Source: Leucosporidium creatinivorum
Lineage: Eukaryota; Basidiomycota; Microbotryomycetes; Leucosporidiales; Leucosporidiaceae
NCBI GenBank assembly: GCA_001600635.1
Contig: BCKL01000032.1
Span: 56,087-120,086, forward strand
DNA: 64,000 nt
Direction of reading: 5' to 3'
The first letter of the stretch is position 1; each line of letters starts with the position of its first letter. Under the pieces are notes generated by a model. The model had not been told where the DNA came from and did no database searches. It worked only from the letters and a program-made list of their open reading frames with translations. This document shows, one piece after another, positions 1 to 10,825 of this stretch. Both the position numbers and the translations under genes were made by a program.

Positions 1-333
1 CTTCTTTTCTCTCTTTATCTCACACTTCCTTCGCCTCTCGGCTCTCTCTCCCTTGGCTCGGTCTCATCTCCCCTTCTCAGTCTCGCTCCCCTTCTCGTCT
101 CGGCTACTCTCGTTGACCACGGGGCGGACAGTTTCCCTGCAGGGGCAGGTTTCACTGGCCCTCCGTATAGTTTTTATCAACTTGTAGTTTTTATCAGCTC
201 ATCGAAATGTACGGCAGGCCGCCCAATTCAGCTACATCTCCCGCCTCGCGTCGTGAACGGCTTCAACGAGATTGGAGTCAGATCAGCGCCGAGCTCGTCG
301 AAACTCTCTCATTCAGTGAGCTAATCGACTCAC
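1..333. other. Left edge, no gene recognised
   Basis: The first 120 bases are pyrimidine-rich on the plus strand. A 12-bp unit, TAGTTTTTATCA, occurs twice at 168-179 and 185-196. A 55-codon plus-strand ORF (207-371) shows no recognisable motif and overlaps the monooxygenase antisense. I looked on the minus strand for the next exon of the monooxygenase that stops at 334 (expected to begin like FSTLDHL) and did not find it in any frame. Confidence 0.6.
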
Positions 334-1285
334 CGACGGGCGAGAGCAAAGGGAGGCTCGTATGTAGTTGACTGGGTCAGACCGAGGGCCTACAGACGTC
401 AAACAGATGGTCAGCGCGAGGCGCAAGGGGTCGGAGGATGGCCCAGGCTCGTCTCCGAGCTCACCAAGTTGGTCGTCACGCTGGCCATGACAGCGGCGAT
501 GAGCATGGGGTCCAGCTTGGGGATCTGGAAGCCACCCCTCAGCGAAGCATCGAGGTTGCCTGTGGAGAGAAAGGTCGTCAGCTCGGCGCCAAAGCAAGAG
601 ATGTCAACGCCGCCGAGCGGAAGCGGTACAGCGGCGGAGACGAGGTACAGCGGCAGAGCGCAGCGACAGAAGCAATCAATCTGCTTACCCTGGTAGATGT
701 CCAAGAAGCCGTAGCTGTCGGCCAGGAAGATGCCGTGGAACTTGCCCTGCGAGTCGAGATCGCCGAGAGTCAGTTTATCGCCTTGTGATCTCTATCTGGG
801 CTCCCTGGCTCGCTCAGCTACCAAGACCGTGTAGCATGATGGTGCCGGATGAACGAGCTCCAACGATGCTGCAGCGAGCGCCGTCGCGCTGCGCCGAGGA
901 GGGAGATGTCGAGCGCCGGAACGGGAGCTCACCTTCTCCAGTAGCTTGGCAGTCTCGAGCCAATAGTCGAGAGTGTCGAATCTCTTGTGACCCTCCCCCT
1001 TCTCGCCACGCCAAGTTCCCTGCAGACAAAGTGCAGAAGCATCAGTTCGGCGCCCGTTCTTCTTCGCTCATTTCACCGAGTCCAGCGGCTCCCTCTGCGG
1101 TTCTGTGCCATACAGAGGTACAGAATCGGGTAAAGAAGACTTACTGGCACATTGTGACTGGGAACAATGCAATCAAAAGCATTGAGGATCAACTTTCGTT
1201 TCGGGAAAGGCCCTTTAGAGGAGGAGGAGGCTCCGTTGGAGGTGGGAATTAGAGAAATTGAGGAAGGGGCAACGCCGGCGACCAT
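334..1285 (-). CDS. Flavin-dependent luciferase-like monooxygenase, N-terminal part only
   Basis: Five exons splice cleanly at 1145-1285, 933-1019, 689-746, 465-559 and 334-389, giving about 145 residues. They match the start of the NtaA/SnaA/DszA group of bacterial-luciferase-fold monooxygenases: LILNAFDCIVPSHN, then GTWRGEKGEGHKRFDTLDYW, then GIFLADSYGFLDIYQGN, then ALGLTQSTTYEPPFALARR. Family members run to about 450 residues and use reduced FMN to oxidise small organic substrates; the substrate here is unknown. The start is the ATG at 1285, with no earlier in-frame ATG near it. The last visible exon ends at a normal GTGAGT donor, where reading on meets a stop at once. The exon that should follow is not in the remaining 333 bases, so the gene is either truncated, interrupted by an insertion, or continues past the window after an unusually long intron. 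Family call is firm; integrity is doubtful. Confidence 0.75.
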
Positions 1286-1291
1286 GATGTT

Positions 1292-1369
1292 GAGCTGGGA
1301 GGGGCGAAAGTGGTGCTGAGCCGAGAGGGATGAAAGTGGCGCTGACCTGGGAGGGGTCACAGTGATGGA
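1292..1369. repeat. Imperfect 26-bp tandem repeat, three units
   Basis: Three head-to-tail units lie at 1292-1317, 1318-1343 and 1344-1369. Each starts GAGC/GACC and carries a GGGAGGG-type purine block followed by AAAGTGGYGCT or a variant. Units one and two differ at only a few positions; unit three is more diverged. The array sits directly upstream of the monooxygenase start codon (1285, minus strand), so it lies in its 5' leader or core promoter. Confidence 0.75.
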
Positions 1370-1589
1370 CAGGAGAGAAAGAGCAAGATCTCCAATGCGG
1401 TCTTGCTTTCGGAGGACGACATCCGAGGCTGTAAGCAGACAAAAGGGTGGAGGGATTGCGAGCAAGTTGGGCCGAAGGCGTGATGAGGCGGCGCGGCTGA
1501 TGGGGGTTAGAACCGCTTCGATCAGTCGAGCAGACTACTGCATTACTGGAAGACTACAGAGGTAAGAGACCAGCTCCTACTGCCCCTCT

Positions 1590-2886
1590 CTACCACCCCA
1601 ATTCGCGACGAGAGCGCCTCGCCGACTTCGGCTTCCTCCTCAACGCCGCCGTAGGATCCACACTACCACAGCTTCCAAGCTTGGAGAAGTAGGTGAGATG
1701 ATCTCGGTTGATCGCTCCGCTGAATCGAACACCTCCACTGCAGGCAGCGTCGTCCGCTTGAGCACACGCTTCGAGGGTGTCGAGCGTCGTTCCCCGAAGG
1801 TTTGAAGCCTTTCCATGGTGAGTCGGATCCTGAGCGGCAACGGAGAAGGCAGGAACGTTGTCTTTGTTGTGCACGATCCGCTGGGCGTTAGCTCTGCTCG
1901 AGACGAAAAGGTCAGCGAGCTTGAAAGCGAAGCTCGGCAAGCTCGGCGCACCCAAACTTGGCGTCGACAAAGGCAGCAGCGGCTCCGTTGAGCCCACGGA
2001 ACTCGCCGAAAGTACTGCGTTGGTATCGGGATCAGTCTGTTGTCGCTTCGAACGGTGAGCGCCTCATAGACCTACAAGACGCCTCCGGTCGCCTGCTCGG
2101 CGAGGTCGATGGCACCGACGGCAGCGACACCGCCGCCCAGCGAGTGACCAGCGAGAGTGAGGGTGTCTCCCTACAGTATGGCGGAATGTGTCGGTCTCAA
2201 CTCTCAGCTCAGAATCGAAGATGCGGCATAAGCGTACCGTCTGCATCGCCGAGAAGGCATCAGCAAAGTCATTGGTGTCCTTCTTGGCGTCCAGGTAGTT
2301 GGCGACGGCTCCCTCATGCGCCTAGCACTGGGTTCCACAGGTGGTGAAGTCGACTGAGCGAGGCGTTCGCTGATCAGCGAAGAAGCGAGAGTGGACTTGG
2401 CCGAAGAGGACTGACCAGCGACAGGAGCGGTTCGAGCATCGGTCTTGAAGTTCGCAGCCGACTTGGATCCAGTGAAGACGATGGCGACGGTGTTGAGTGC
2501 CGGTACAGACGCGATGAAACTGTGAGCGAGCGAGGAGAGGTCAGCGCGGTTGAATGTTCGGCGTTCGCTCGAGGCCAAGTCTAGAGCTCTGCGGCAGCGC
2601 AAGTCACCCTTCTTGACCGAGCGGCGACTTGAACTGAGAGATGATCTTGGTACCAGCAATCACTCCCTCGCAGTCTTGAGGGTTGCCGTAAGCCGCCATC
2701 GAGAGCTGAGCCATCGTCTGCACCTTCGCGCCGAGAGCAGCGTCAACTGCAGCGACGTTGAAGGGAGTGCAGGTCAGCTAGCTTGTACAGTGGGCTAGTG
2801 AGGAGAGGCTTCTACGTACGCTGACGAGCGCGGAGGGGAGCACAGATAACCGAACCGACCAGGAGAAGCGCGAGGAGGACGAGCAT
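1590..2886 (-). CDS. Secreted class 3 triacylglycerol lipase
   Basis: This is an alpha/beta-hydrolase of the fungal lipase_3 family (PF01764), which hydrolyses ester bonds of acylglycerols outside the cell. The ATG at 2886 opens a typical signal peptide (MLVLLALLLVGSVICAPLRA). Further exons give VQTMAQLSMAAYGNP, then VAIVFTGSKSAANFKTDA (the strand before the oxyanion region), then the nucleophile elbow LTLAGHSLGGGVAAV with the catalytic serine. After that come TFGEFRGLNGAAAAFVDAKFG and RIVHNKDNVPAF (catalytic Asp), and finally NRDHLTYF (probable catalytic His). The stop is TAG at 1590. Introns are short with CTGAC branch points. The total of about 300 residues is normal for the family. The gene lies 304 bp upstream of the broken monooxygenase and is divergent from the flippase. 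True substrate preference cannot be read from sequence. Confidence 0.85.
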
Positions 2887-3615
2887 GGCGATGAGACGAG
2901 GTGACGCAGCGAAGGTGGTAGGGAGTGGAGGCTGATGAGGTGCAGCGATCAACGCTGAGGACGGAAAACCTGCCAGAAAGAAGCTCGGAGATCCAGCCGA
3001 GTATGGTAGGAAGGAGAGCGACGAGAGCTTCCCTCTCAGCCGAGTCGAAAGCTGGGCTAACCACGCCGACCGAGTCGAACCACTCCCTTAGAGACGACCA
3101 CGTGAGCGGATTAGAGATGTGCAGCAGCGTGGGGAGCTGTGTGAAAGGCAGGCGAGCCACACTGATGCTGTGTAGCGCTGGAGAAGCTCTACCACTGCTA
3201 AAGTCGCTTCATCTCGGATGCGAAGCCAGAGAGGGGTGGGCCGAGCTGCCCCCCACTTCTGCAACTGAGCGGGCATGTAGGCTCTCTAGCTTTCCTTTTG
3301 CAGCGCCATCAGAAGGCAAGAGGAAGACCTGCAAAGCTCGCCGAAAGTCGACCCTCCCTTGGGCAGGCGCCTTGGCCTCTCCCATTCTCCTCGTCATCTC
3401 AGCACGACCTACAGCAGCGTTACTAGGACCAGGAAGACCTACAGAAGCTCTCGCTGTCTAGCCCTACTACCGCTACATCTCTGGAAGCACGGCGCGTTCG
3501 TCGTCGCAGCCACGCAGCGCAAGCTAAGGCCAGTTCAGCCTTCGCTCGGTTTCATAACGGGGAGTTAAAGCGCTGCAGCTTCGTTGAGCACCTTCCCCAC
3601 CTGCCCTAGTGCAAG
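2887..3615. promoter_or_regulatory. Divergent intergenic region between lipase and flippase
   Basis: These 729 bp separate the start codons of the minus-strand lipase and the plus-strand flippase and must hold both promoters. I see no convincing TATA box and no ORF with recognisable similarity. Confidence 0.5.
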
Positions 3616-6600
3616 ATGAACTCGGTACGTCGCGTCTCAGCCAGATGTGTTGCCTCCCTCCCCTCCTCACGCGCGACTAGCCTGTTGACCTTTGGCTTCG
3701 GTTTTGAGCAGCATTATGACTCTGACGACGAGGATTTGGCCGTGTTCGACTCGAGTCGCACTCCCACAGCTGGCGCATCTCCCTACAGCTCGACCGGAGC
3801 GCGTCCAGCACAACAGCACTACGCTTCGAACCCCGACCCGTTCGCCAACTCGCAGGGAGCTTACGACTCGTACGCAGGAGGACAGAGCCAGAACCCAGCT
3901 AGCTATGGAGGAGGACAGGCAGCCAACCGCTTCGGCACGGCGGTGGACGTGAGCACTCAGAGCATGTCGAGGGGCAAGAGCGGCTACGACGATGATGGAT
4001 ACGACCCTTATTTGTGAGTAGGCTGTAGCTTGGTCGGGTCGAGAGAAGCTCTGCTGATCCCCTCCTGCTCACAGCGACGACGACGAGCTGCCCAACACCT
4101 CTATGATCTCCCTCCCCTACGACCGCCCCTCCTACAACGGCGACAACCCTTCCTATGCCGGTAACGCCCCTCTCACTCAGCACGCACAAGCTCCTGCTGG
4201 TCACGGCCAAGGTCAGCTGGGCGACCCGGCGCGCAACATGAGCATGCTGGACGACGACGAGGAGATGCTGCAGGCCCGAGCACGGCTAGCGGCCATGCAG
4301 GCGAGGAAGAGCCAGAAGGGCAAAGGACTCGCAGGCGTTTTGGCGGGAGCAAAGCGACTGCTGAAAGGAGGGCCAAAGGTGTATGTGGGGGAGCGAGTCA
4401 TCCACATCGGCAACCCCGAGCGCAACGCCGAGGTCAAGTACCCTGGCAACTCGGTCAGCACCTCCAAGTACAACATCATCACCTTCCTCCCCAAGTTCCT
4501 CGCGGGTGGGTCCCTTCTCCTACCTGATCCTCCTCGAACAAGATCTAACTTGCTCGCCTCGCAGAGCAATTCTCCAAATACGCCAACATCTTCTTCCTCT
4601 TCACCGCCTGCATCCAGCAAATCCCCAACGTCTCTCCAACAAATCGATACACGACCATCGCTCCCCTCTCCCTTGTTCTGCTCGTGGCCGCTCTCAAGGA
4701 GATGCAGGAGGACATCGTAAGCTGCTCTCGCAACTCGGGGTTTGAACCCAGCTAATGTTCCTTGCTTCTTAGAAACGGCACCAGTCGGATGCGGACCTCA
4801 ACGCGCGCAAGGCTATGGTTCTCGTCGGCTCGCAATTCGAGGCCAAGCCATGGAGGAGCATCAAGGTCGGCGACATCGTTCGTCTCGAGTCGAACGACTT
4901 CTTCCCCGCCGACATCGTCCTGCTGAGTAGTAGTGAGCCAGAAGGGCTGTGCTACATCGAGACGAGTAATCTGGATGGGTAAGTCGCCTCGTCGTTGGGT
5001 AATGAGCCGAATCGAGGCTGACTGTCTCCTTCCTCAGCGAAACGAACCTCAAGATCAAGCAGTCTTCACACTCCACCGCCGCTCTCACCTCGCCGCCAGC
5101 CATCTCCAGTCTCCAAGGCCAGCTTCGCTCAGAACAGCCCAACAACTCGCTCTACACCTACGAGGCGACCCTCACGATGGGCAGCGCCGGACCCGCCGGC
5201 TCGAAGGAGATTCCTCTTGGACCCGACCAGATCCTCCTCCGTGGCGCTCAGCTGCGGAATACGGCTTGGATGTACGGTCTTGTCGTCTTCACCGGTCACG
5301 AGACGAAGCTCATGCGGAACGCGACGTAAGTTGGCCTCGGAGCCTGTTCGTCGCCTTCGCTGACCAGCCGTCCAACAGTGCCGCTCCCATCAAGCGTACC
5401 GCCATGGAGCGCATGGTTAACGTCCAGATCCTTTTCCTCCTCGTCATCCTCCTCGCCCTCTCGGTCGGCTGCGCAATCGGCAGCACCCTTCGCAATCATC
5501 TATCTTCCAGTCAGATGTGGTACCTCGCCCTCGACAACCAGGCTCTCAGCGCGAGGGTCTTTGTCGAGGACGTCCTCACCTTCATCCTCACCCTCAACAA
5601 CCTCATCCCCATCTCGTAAACCTTCCTCGCTCGCTTTCCGCTTCCCCGAAAGCTGATCTCGCTCTTCCTGCAGGCTCATCGTCACGATGGAGGTCGTCAA
5701 GTTCCAGCAGGCCATGTTCATCAACTCGGATCTCGACATGTACCACCCCGTCACCGACGTCCCCGCCCTCTGCCGCACCTCGAGTCTCGTCGAGGAGCTC
5801 GGCCAAATCGAGTACATCTTCTCGGACAAGACGGGCACCCTCACGTGCAACGAGATGGAGTTCCGCCAATGCTCCATCGGCGGCATCCCCTACGCCGATG
5901 TCGTCGACGAAAGCAAGAAGGGCGAGGTGTTCAGCTTTGCCGAGATGAGGGAGAACCTCGAGACGGGCCATGAGACCGCCAGGGTCATCGAGGAATTCCT
6001 TACTCTTCTCGCTACGTGTCATACCGTCATCCCCGAGACCGACAAGGACGGCAAGATCACCTACCAGGCCTCAAGTCCGGACGAGGCGGCACTCGTCGCC
6101 GGCGCCGATGTGATGGGCTTCTCGTTCACGGTACGTCGAGAAGTCTTTTCTGATCGCCGCTCTCACTGAAAGTTCCTACAAATCCACCAGACCCGAAAGC
6201 CTCAATCCATCTTCGTCAAGGTCTTCGGCGAGGAGAAGGAGTACCAGGTACTCAACATCCTCGAGTTCAACAGTACACGCAAGCGCATGTCGTCCATCAT
6301 CCGCGGTCCCGACGGCAAGATCAAGCTCTACTGCAAGGGAGCCGATACTGTCATCTTCGAGCGTCTCGCCGCCGAGGGCCAATCCTTCACCGAGCTCACC
6401 ATGAACCAGCTCGAGGTGCGTCGTCTCGTTATATCGCTACTCGAGATCTACGGCTCACATCATCTCTTCGACTTCACAGGAGTACGCCACCGAAGGACTT
6501 CGCACCCTCTGTATCGCCATGCGCGAGATCCCCGAGGAAGAGTACCGCAAATGGTCGGCCATCCACGACCGCGCCGCCGCTACCATCAATGGGCGAGCCG

Positions 6601-8887
6601 AGGAGCTCGAAAAGGCCGCCGAGATCATCGAGCGCGACCTCTTCCTGCTCGGAGCGACGGCCATCGAGGACAAGCTGCAAGAGGGCGTGCCCGATACGAT
6701 CTACACGCTGCAGCAGGCCGGCATCAAGATCTGGGTCCTCACAGGAGATCGTCAGGAAACGGCCATCAATATCGGACTGTCTTGTCGCCTGATCTCAGAG
6801 TCAATGAGCTTGGTGAGTTGCCTCTTCGCCCGCTTCGCGAAAGGCGAAAGCTGACCTCGGTTCTTCTCGCAGGTCATCGTCAACGAGGAGAACGCGCACG
6901 ACACCAAGGACTTCTTGACGAAGCGACTGGAGGCCGTCAAGAACTCGCGCAATGCTGGCGACTTTGAGGAGCTCGCCCTGGTCATCGGTAAGCTTCGCCG
7001 ACCTCGGGCTGTTGATGTCGTGCTGACGTTTGACTCTGTGCGCAGATGGCAAGTCGCTCTCGTTCGCTCTGGACAGAGACATGAACAAGATTTTCCTCGA
7101 GCTCGCGGTCATGTGCAAGGCCGTCGTCTGCTGTGAGTTTTGTTGCGCTTCGCTAGTCTCGCCGAGCATCGCTGACTGTGTCGCTCTCGCGCAGGTCGTG
7201 TCTCGCCGCTGCAGAAGGCCCTCGTCGTCAAGCTCGTCAAGAAGAACCTCAAGGCCATCCTCCTCGCCATCGGAGACGGCGCCAACGATGTCAGCATGAT
7301 CCAAGCGGCGCACGTCGGCGTGGGAATCTCGGGAGTGGAAGGTCTTCAAGCGGCTCGGTCAGCGGACGTCGCCATCAGCCAGTTCAGGTTCCTCAAGAAG
7401 CTGCTGCTTGTGCATGGCACGTGGAGCTACCAACGATTGAGCAAGCTCATCCTCTACTCGTAGGTCGATTGCCCGCTTTTGGACCCGTCCCGACTTGTTC
7501 GCTGAGCTTTCAGCGCTCGTCCTACAGCTTCTACAAGAATATCGCGCTCTACATGACTGGGTTCTGGGTGAGTCGACTGACTGCTCTCTGCTTCCGGCGA
7601 TGCCTGACCCTCTCGGCTGACCCTTCTCGCCTGCCACAGTTCGCCTTCCAAAACTCGTTCTCGGGTCAGGTCCTCGAGGAAGGATGGACTCTCACCTTCT
7701 ACAACGTCCTCTTCACCGTTCTTCCTCCCGTCGTCCTGGGAGTCTTCGACCAGTTCGTCGGCGCGCGTATGCTCGACCGCTACCCCGAGCTATACAAGCT
7801 GGGCCAGCAGAACAAGTTTGTAAATGCTGCTAGAACTTGCCGGACCCACGACGAGCTACTAAATCGCACTCCCGCTACAGTTCAGCGTTCGCATTTTCTG
7901 GCAATGGATCGGAAACGCTCTCGCCCATTCTCTCGTCAGTCGCCGAGCACCCGTCTCGTTCGCAGGACGAGCTGACCCATACTCCTCCACAGGTCATCTA
8001 CGTCGTCAGTGTCGCCATTCTCGGCGATCTCGTCCTACCGCAAGGCTGGGTTGCTGGTCAGTGGGTATGGGGAACGACGCTGTACCTCTCGGCGCTCCTC
8101 ACTGTGCTCGCCAAGGCTGCTCTCATCTCCGAGTGAGCTCCTCAAACCTTTCGCCTTCGCAATTTGTGCTTACGCTTCTTCTCTTCTGCAGCATCTGGAC
8201 CAAGTACACCCTTCTCGCGATCCCAGGTTCCTTCGTCTTCACGATGGCCTTCTTGCCCATCTACGCCCTCGTCGCGCCACTCGTCGGCCTTTCGAACGAG
8301 TACAAGAACATCGTACCTCGACTATGGTCGTCCATGATCTTCTGGTTGACCATCCTCGGCCTACCGTTCTTGCTGCTCACTCGAGACTTCGCTTGGAAAT
8401 CGTGAGCTAACCGCCGTTCCCTCGACTCGAGCAATCGCTAACGCATTCCCACCTACAGATACAAACGACTGTTCATGCCCGAGCCGTATCATGTCGTGCA
8501 GGAGATCCAAAAGTTCAACTTGCCCGGTGAGGACTCGGCCGATCTTCCCGTCCTCGTTGTAGAGCATCGGCTCATTCGTCGGTCTTCCTCCATCTTACGC
8601 ACGCAGACTACCGGCCACGGATGGAGCAGTTTCAAAAGGTCAGCTGTGCCTCATCTTCCTTCGCCGAACCGTGTCGCTGATCTCTCTTCGGTCCCTCCAG
8701 GCAATCAAGAAAGTCCGGGCGGTGCAGCGATTACGGCGCAACCGTGGATTCGCCTTCTCTCAGTAAGCTCGTCTGCTGTTTCACCGACGAGATTCGCGCT
8801 GACCACGCTGCCTTTCGCAGAACCGAAGAGGGCCAGGAGCATCTCATTCGCTCTTACGATACTACGAGGGCCAAGTTGGCGGGATGA
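3616..8887 (+). CDS. DRS2: P4-ATPase aminophospholipid flippase, Drs2 type
   Basis: The product moves aminophospholipids from the lumenal to the cytosolic leaflet of Golgi/endosomal membranes, normally with a Cdc50 partner. The many-exon gene gives roughly 1,300 residues. An acidic, disordered N-terminus is followed by the family entry signature (HIGNPE, then [18 protein letters not shown]). Next come the actuator region with the DGETN-type motif, the phosphorylation motif DKTGTLT, and the nucleotide-binding stretch [25 protein letters not shown] and the C-terminal membrane segments follow. The tail contains GFAFSQ and the LIRSYDTT stretch known from Drs2/ATP8A autoinhibitory tails, which separates it from Dnf and Neo1 types. 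The first intron (3625-3711) has a length divisible by three, so retaining it would add 29 residues. The stop is TGA at 8885-8887. Confidence 0.93.
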
Positions 8888-9299
8888 TGGATGTGCCAGT
8901 GTACAAGGACAATGCTATCTCTGTGGCTGGATCATTAAGGGATGCCTATTCCGCTCGAAAGTCGGTCGGCTCGGAGCGCTCTGAGAGAAGAGCGACGGCC
9001 GAGATGTCTCCTGTTCTTCTTCGCTCCGCTTCCTTCAAAGGGCATTCGAGAGCGCGTGACCGAGTCAGCTGCAGCTATATTGCACCGCAATAAAACCGAC
9101 TTGGCGTACGCCAGCGGAGCGGGACTCGCTGCCTCTTGACCTCCCGCTCTCTCGTTCATTTCTGCTTCTTCGTCTTGCATTCGCACCTAGTTCTCTGCTA
9201 TCCATCTTCAGTAATCTATTCTGCATCTCAAGTAAGTCTACGGTCTTGCAATCAGCGCGCAGGGAAGCTCACGCCCTCTCTCCTCCTCGCGCCGCCAGC
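8888..9299. other. Intergenic, flippase 3' region and LOG promoter
   Basis: The 412 bp between two plus-strand genes contain an AATAAA element at 9089-9094, about 200 bases past the flippase stop, which is a plausible polyadenylation signal. A pyrimidine-rich tract follows before the next start codon. No gene seen. Confidence 0.45.
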
Positions 9300-10350
9300 A
9301 TGACCGCTTCCACCTCAGCCGTCAATGTTTTCTGTGGCTCAAGCAGCGGAACCGACCAAGCATACCTACAGGCAGCTGAGCAGATGGGTCGCGCTCTGGC
9401 CAGAGCAGGAAGGGAGCTCGTCTAGTGGGTCTCGCTTCGCTAGAGCTACCACTCCGTCGCTGACCCCGCTCCCTATTAGTGGTGGAGGCCAAGCAGGTCT
9501 AATGGGAGCTGTCGCCGCTTCGACCTCGGCAGCCGGCGGCCGCGTACATGGAGTAATCCCTACGGCGGTTCGTCGCTCTCCTTGAGCACTTCGCCCTACT
9601 CTCGCTCATCCTGATCTTCTACAGTTTCTCCCATCGAACTACAAAGATCGTGTACTTGCCCCTGGAGAGAAGGAGACGACCACCGTCTCGATGCACGAGC
9701 GGAAGGCGATCATGTCGAGGGAATCCTGCGCCTTTGTCGGTACATCTTGCTCGCCCGAGATGGTAGAATGGATTGCTGCTTACCTCTTCTCCCCTACAGG
9801 TCTTCCTGGAGGCTTCGGTACCCTTGAGGAGTGCGCCGAGATGACCACCTGGACTCAACTCGGCATTCATCGCAAGCGTGAGCCTTTCCCCTCGCCGTGT
9901 TACGCTTCTGAGCTTCTCTCGTTTATTTTCCCCCTCCTCTCTCCCCTCTTTCTGTGATCCCGAGCACCCTCATGCCCTGCACGAAGACCTTAATTTGAGC
10001 GCCGAGCTGACGTTCCCCTCGCCCTTCTCCCTATCGCAGCTGTCGTCCTGCTCAACGTCCGAGGATTCTACACACCTCTCCGTGACTTCATTGACGGGTG
10101 AGCGCCAGCTTTCACAAGCTGTAGTGCTGTCGCTGACCTCTAGGCCTTCAACAGAGCCATCTCGTCGGGCTTCATCGCCGAGCAGAATCGTTCGTTCATG
10201 CTCTTCGTGGACGAGGACAGCGAGAACCCAGCATTCGATTGGGGAGAGGCTGCGCTGGCCGCCATCAACAAGTGGGAGGCGGATGGAGCGGGTGGAGGGA
10301 CGGCGTTCTCGCTGGAGTGGCCCGCCGAGAAGCGGGAGCAGCTGCAGTAG
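9300..10350 (+). CDS. LOG-family phosphoribohydrolase (cytokinin-activating type)
   Basis: The protein belongs to the LOG/lysine-decarboxylase-like family. Characterised members cleave cytokinin riboside 5'-monophosphates, or other nucleoside monophosphates, to the free base plus ribose 5-phosphate. Spliced exons give [17 protein letters not shown], then a GGGQAGLMG glycine loop, then MHERKAIM, and the diagnostic PGGFGTLEE motif that binds the phosphate and ribose and holds the catalytic Glu. Arg and Lys of the HERK segment are also conserved. The total is about 240 residues, normal for the family. The short C-terminal end ([10 protein letters not shown]) stops at TAG 10348-10350. It is probably cytosolic; no signal peptide is visible. 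Whether this yeast makes cytokinin or uses the enzyme for nucleotide housekeeping cannot be told from sequence. Confidence 0.88.
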
Positions 10351-10825
10351 ATGCTCGGCTCGGGGCGGATGCTGAAATCGGGACAGAGACTTATCAAGGG
10401 ACCCCTGAGGCGGCTCTGTCGTCCGCTCGCACCCCGCGACCTCGTCTCGGCGGAGCCACGGGCTCGGTGCAGGCAGAAGCGAACAGTGAAGTCGACTCGG
10501 CCGAGTCGCGAGGAGCACAAGCAAGGATTTGTGGTATCAGGATACTCCCTGAGAGTCGGCTGTAGGTTTGCGAGGCCTCAGAGAGTCAAGCAAGCTCGCG
10601 ACGGCTTCGGCGACGAGGGGGAAGCACCCACTATGCTGCCTGCCCATGTCCTGGGACTACGTAGCAGCCCGTCTCTCAATATATCTATAGCTCGCCCGTC
10701 CCACAAGCAAGCTATCGAAAGGAGTCTGCACCTGAAGCTTAGAGCGCTGCTCGACGCGCGAGCCTCTTCCTCTCCGCCAACTCACTCGTTTCTGCCTCAA
10801 CTCGTCGCCCACGGCCTGTGGTAGC
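10351..10825. other. Intergenic, no feature seen
   Basis: The 475 bp between the LOG gene and the PPPDE gene carry open frames by composition only. No motif, splice pattern or RNA structure stood out. Confidence 0.5.

Noticed and set aside
207-371. 55-codon plus-strand ORF at the left edge
   Set aside because: No motif or splice evidence, and it overlaps exon 5 of the monooxygenase on the other strand.
330-2886. One long minus-strand lipase gene reaching position 330
   Set aside because: Exons between 334 and 1285 splice into a luciferase-like monooxygenase with its own ATG at 1285; the lipase ends at its own stop at 1590 after the catalytic His region.
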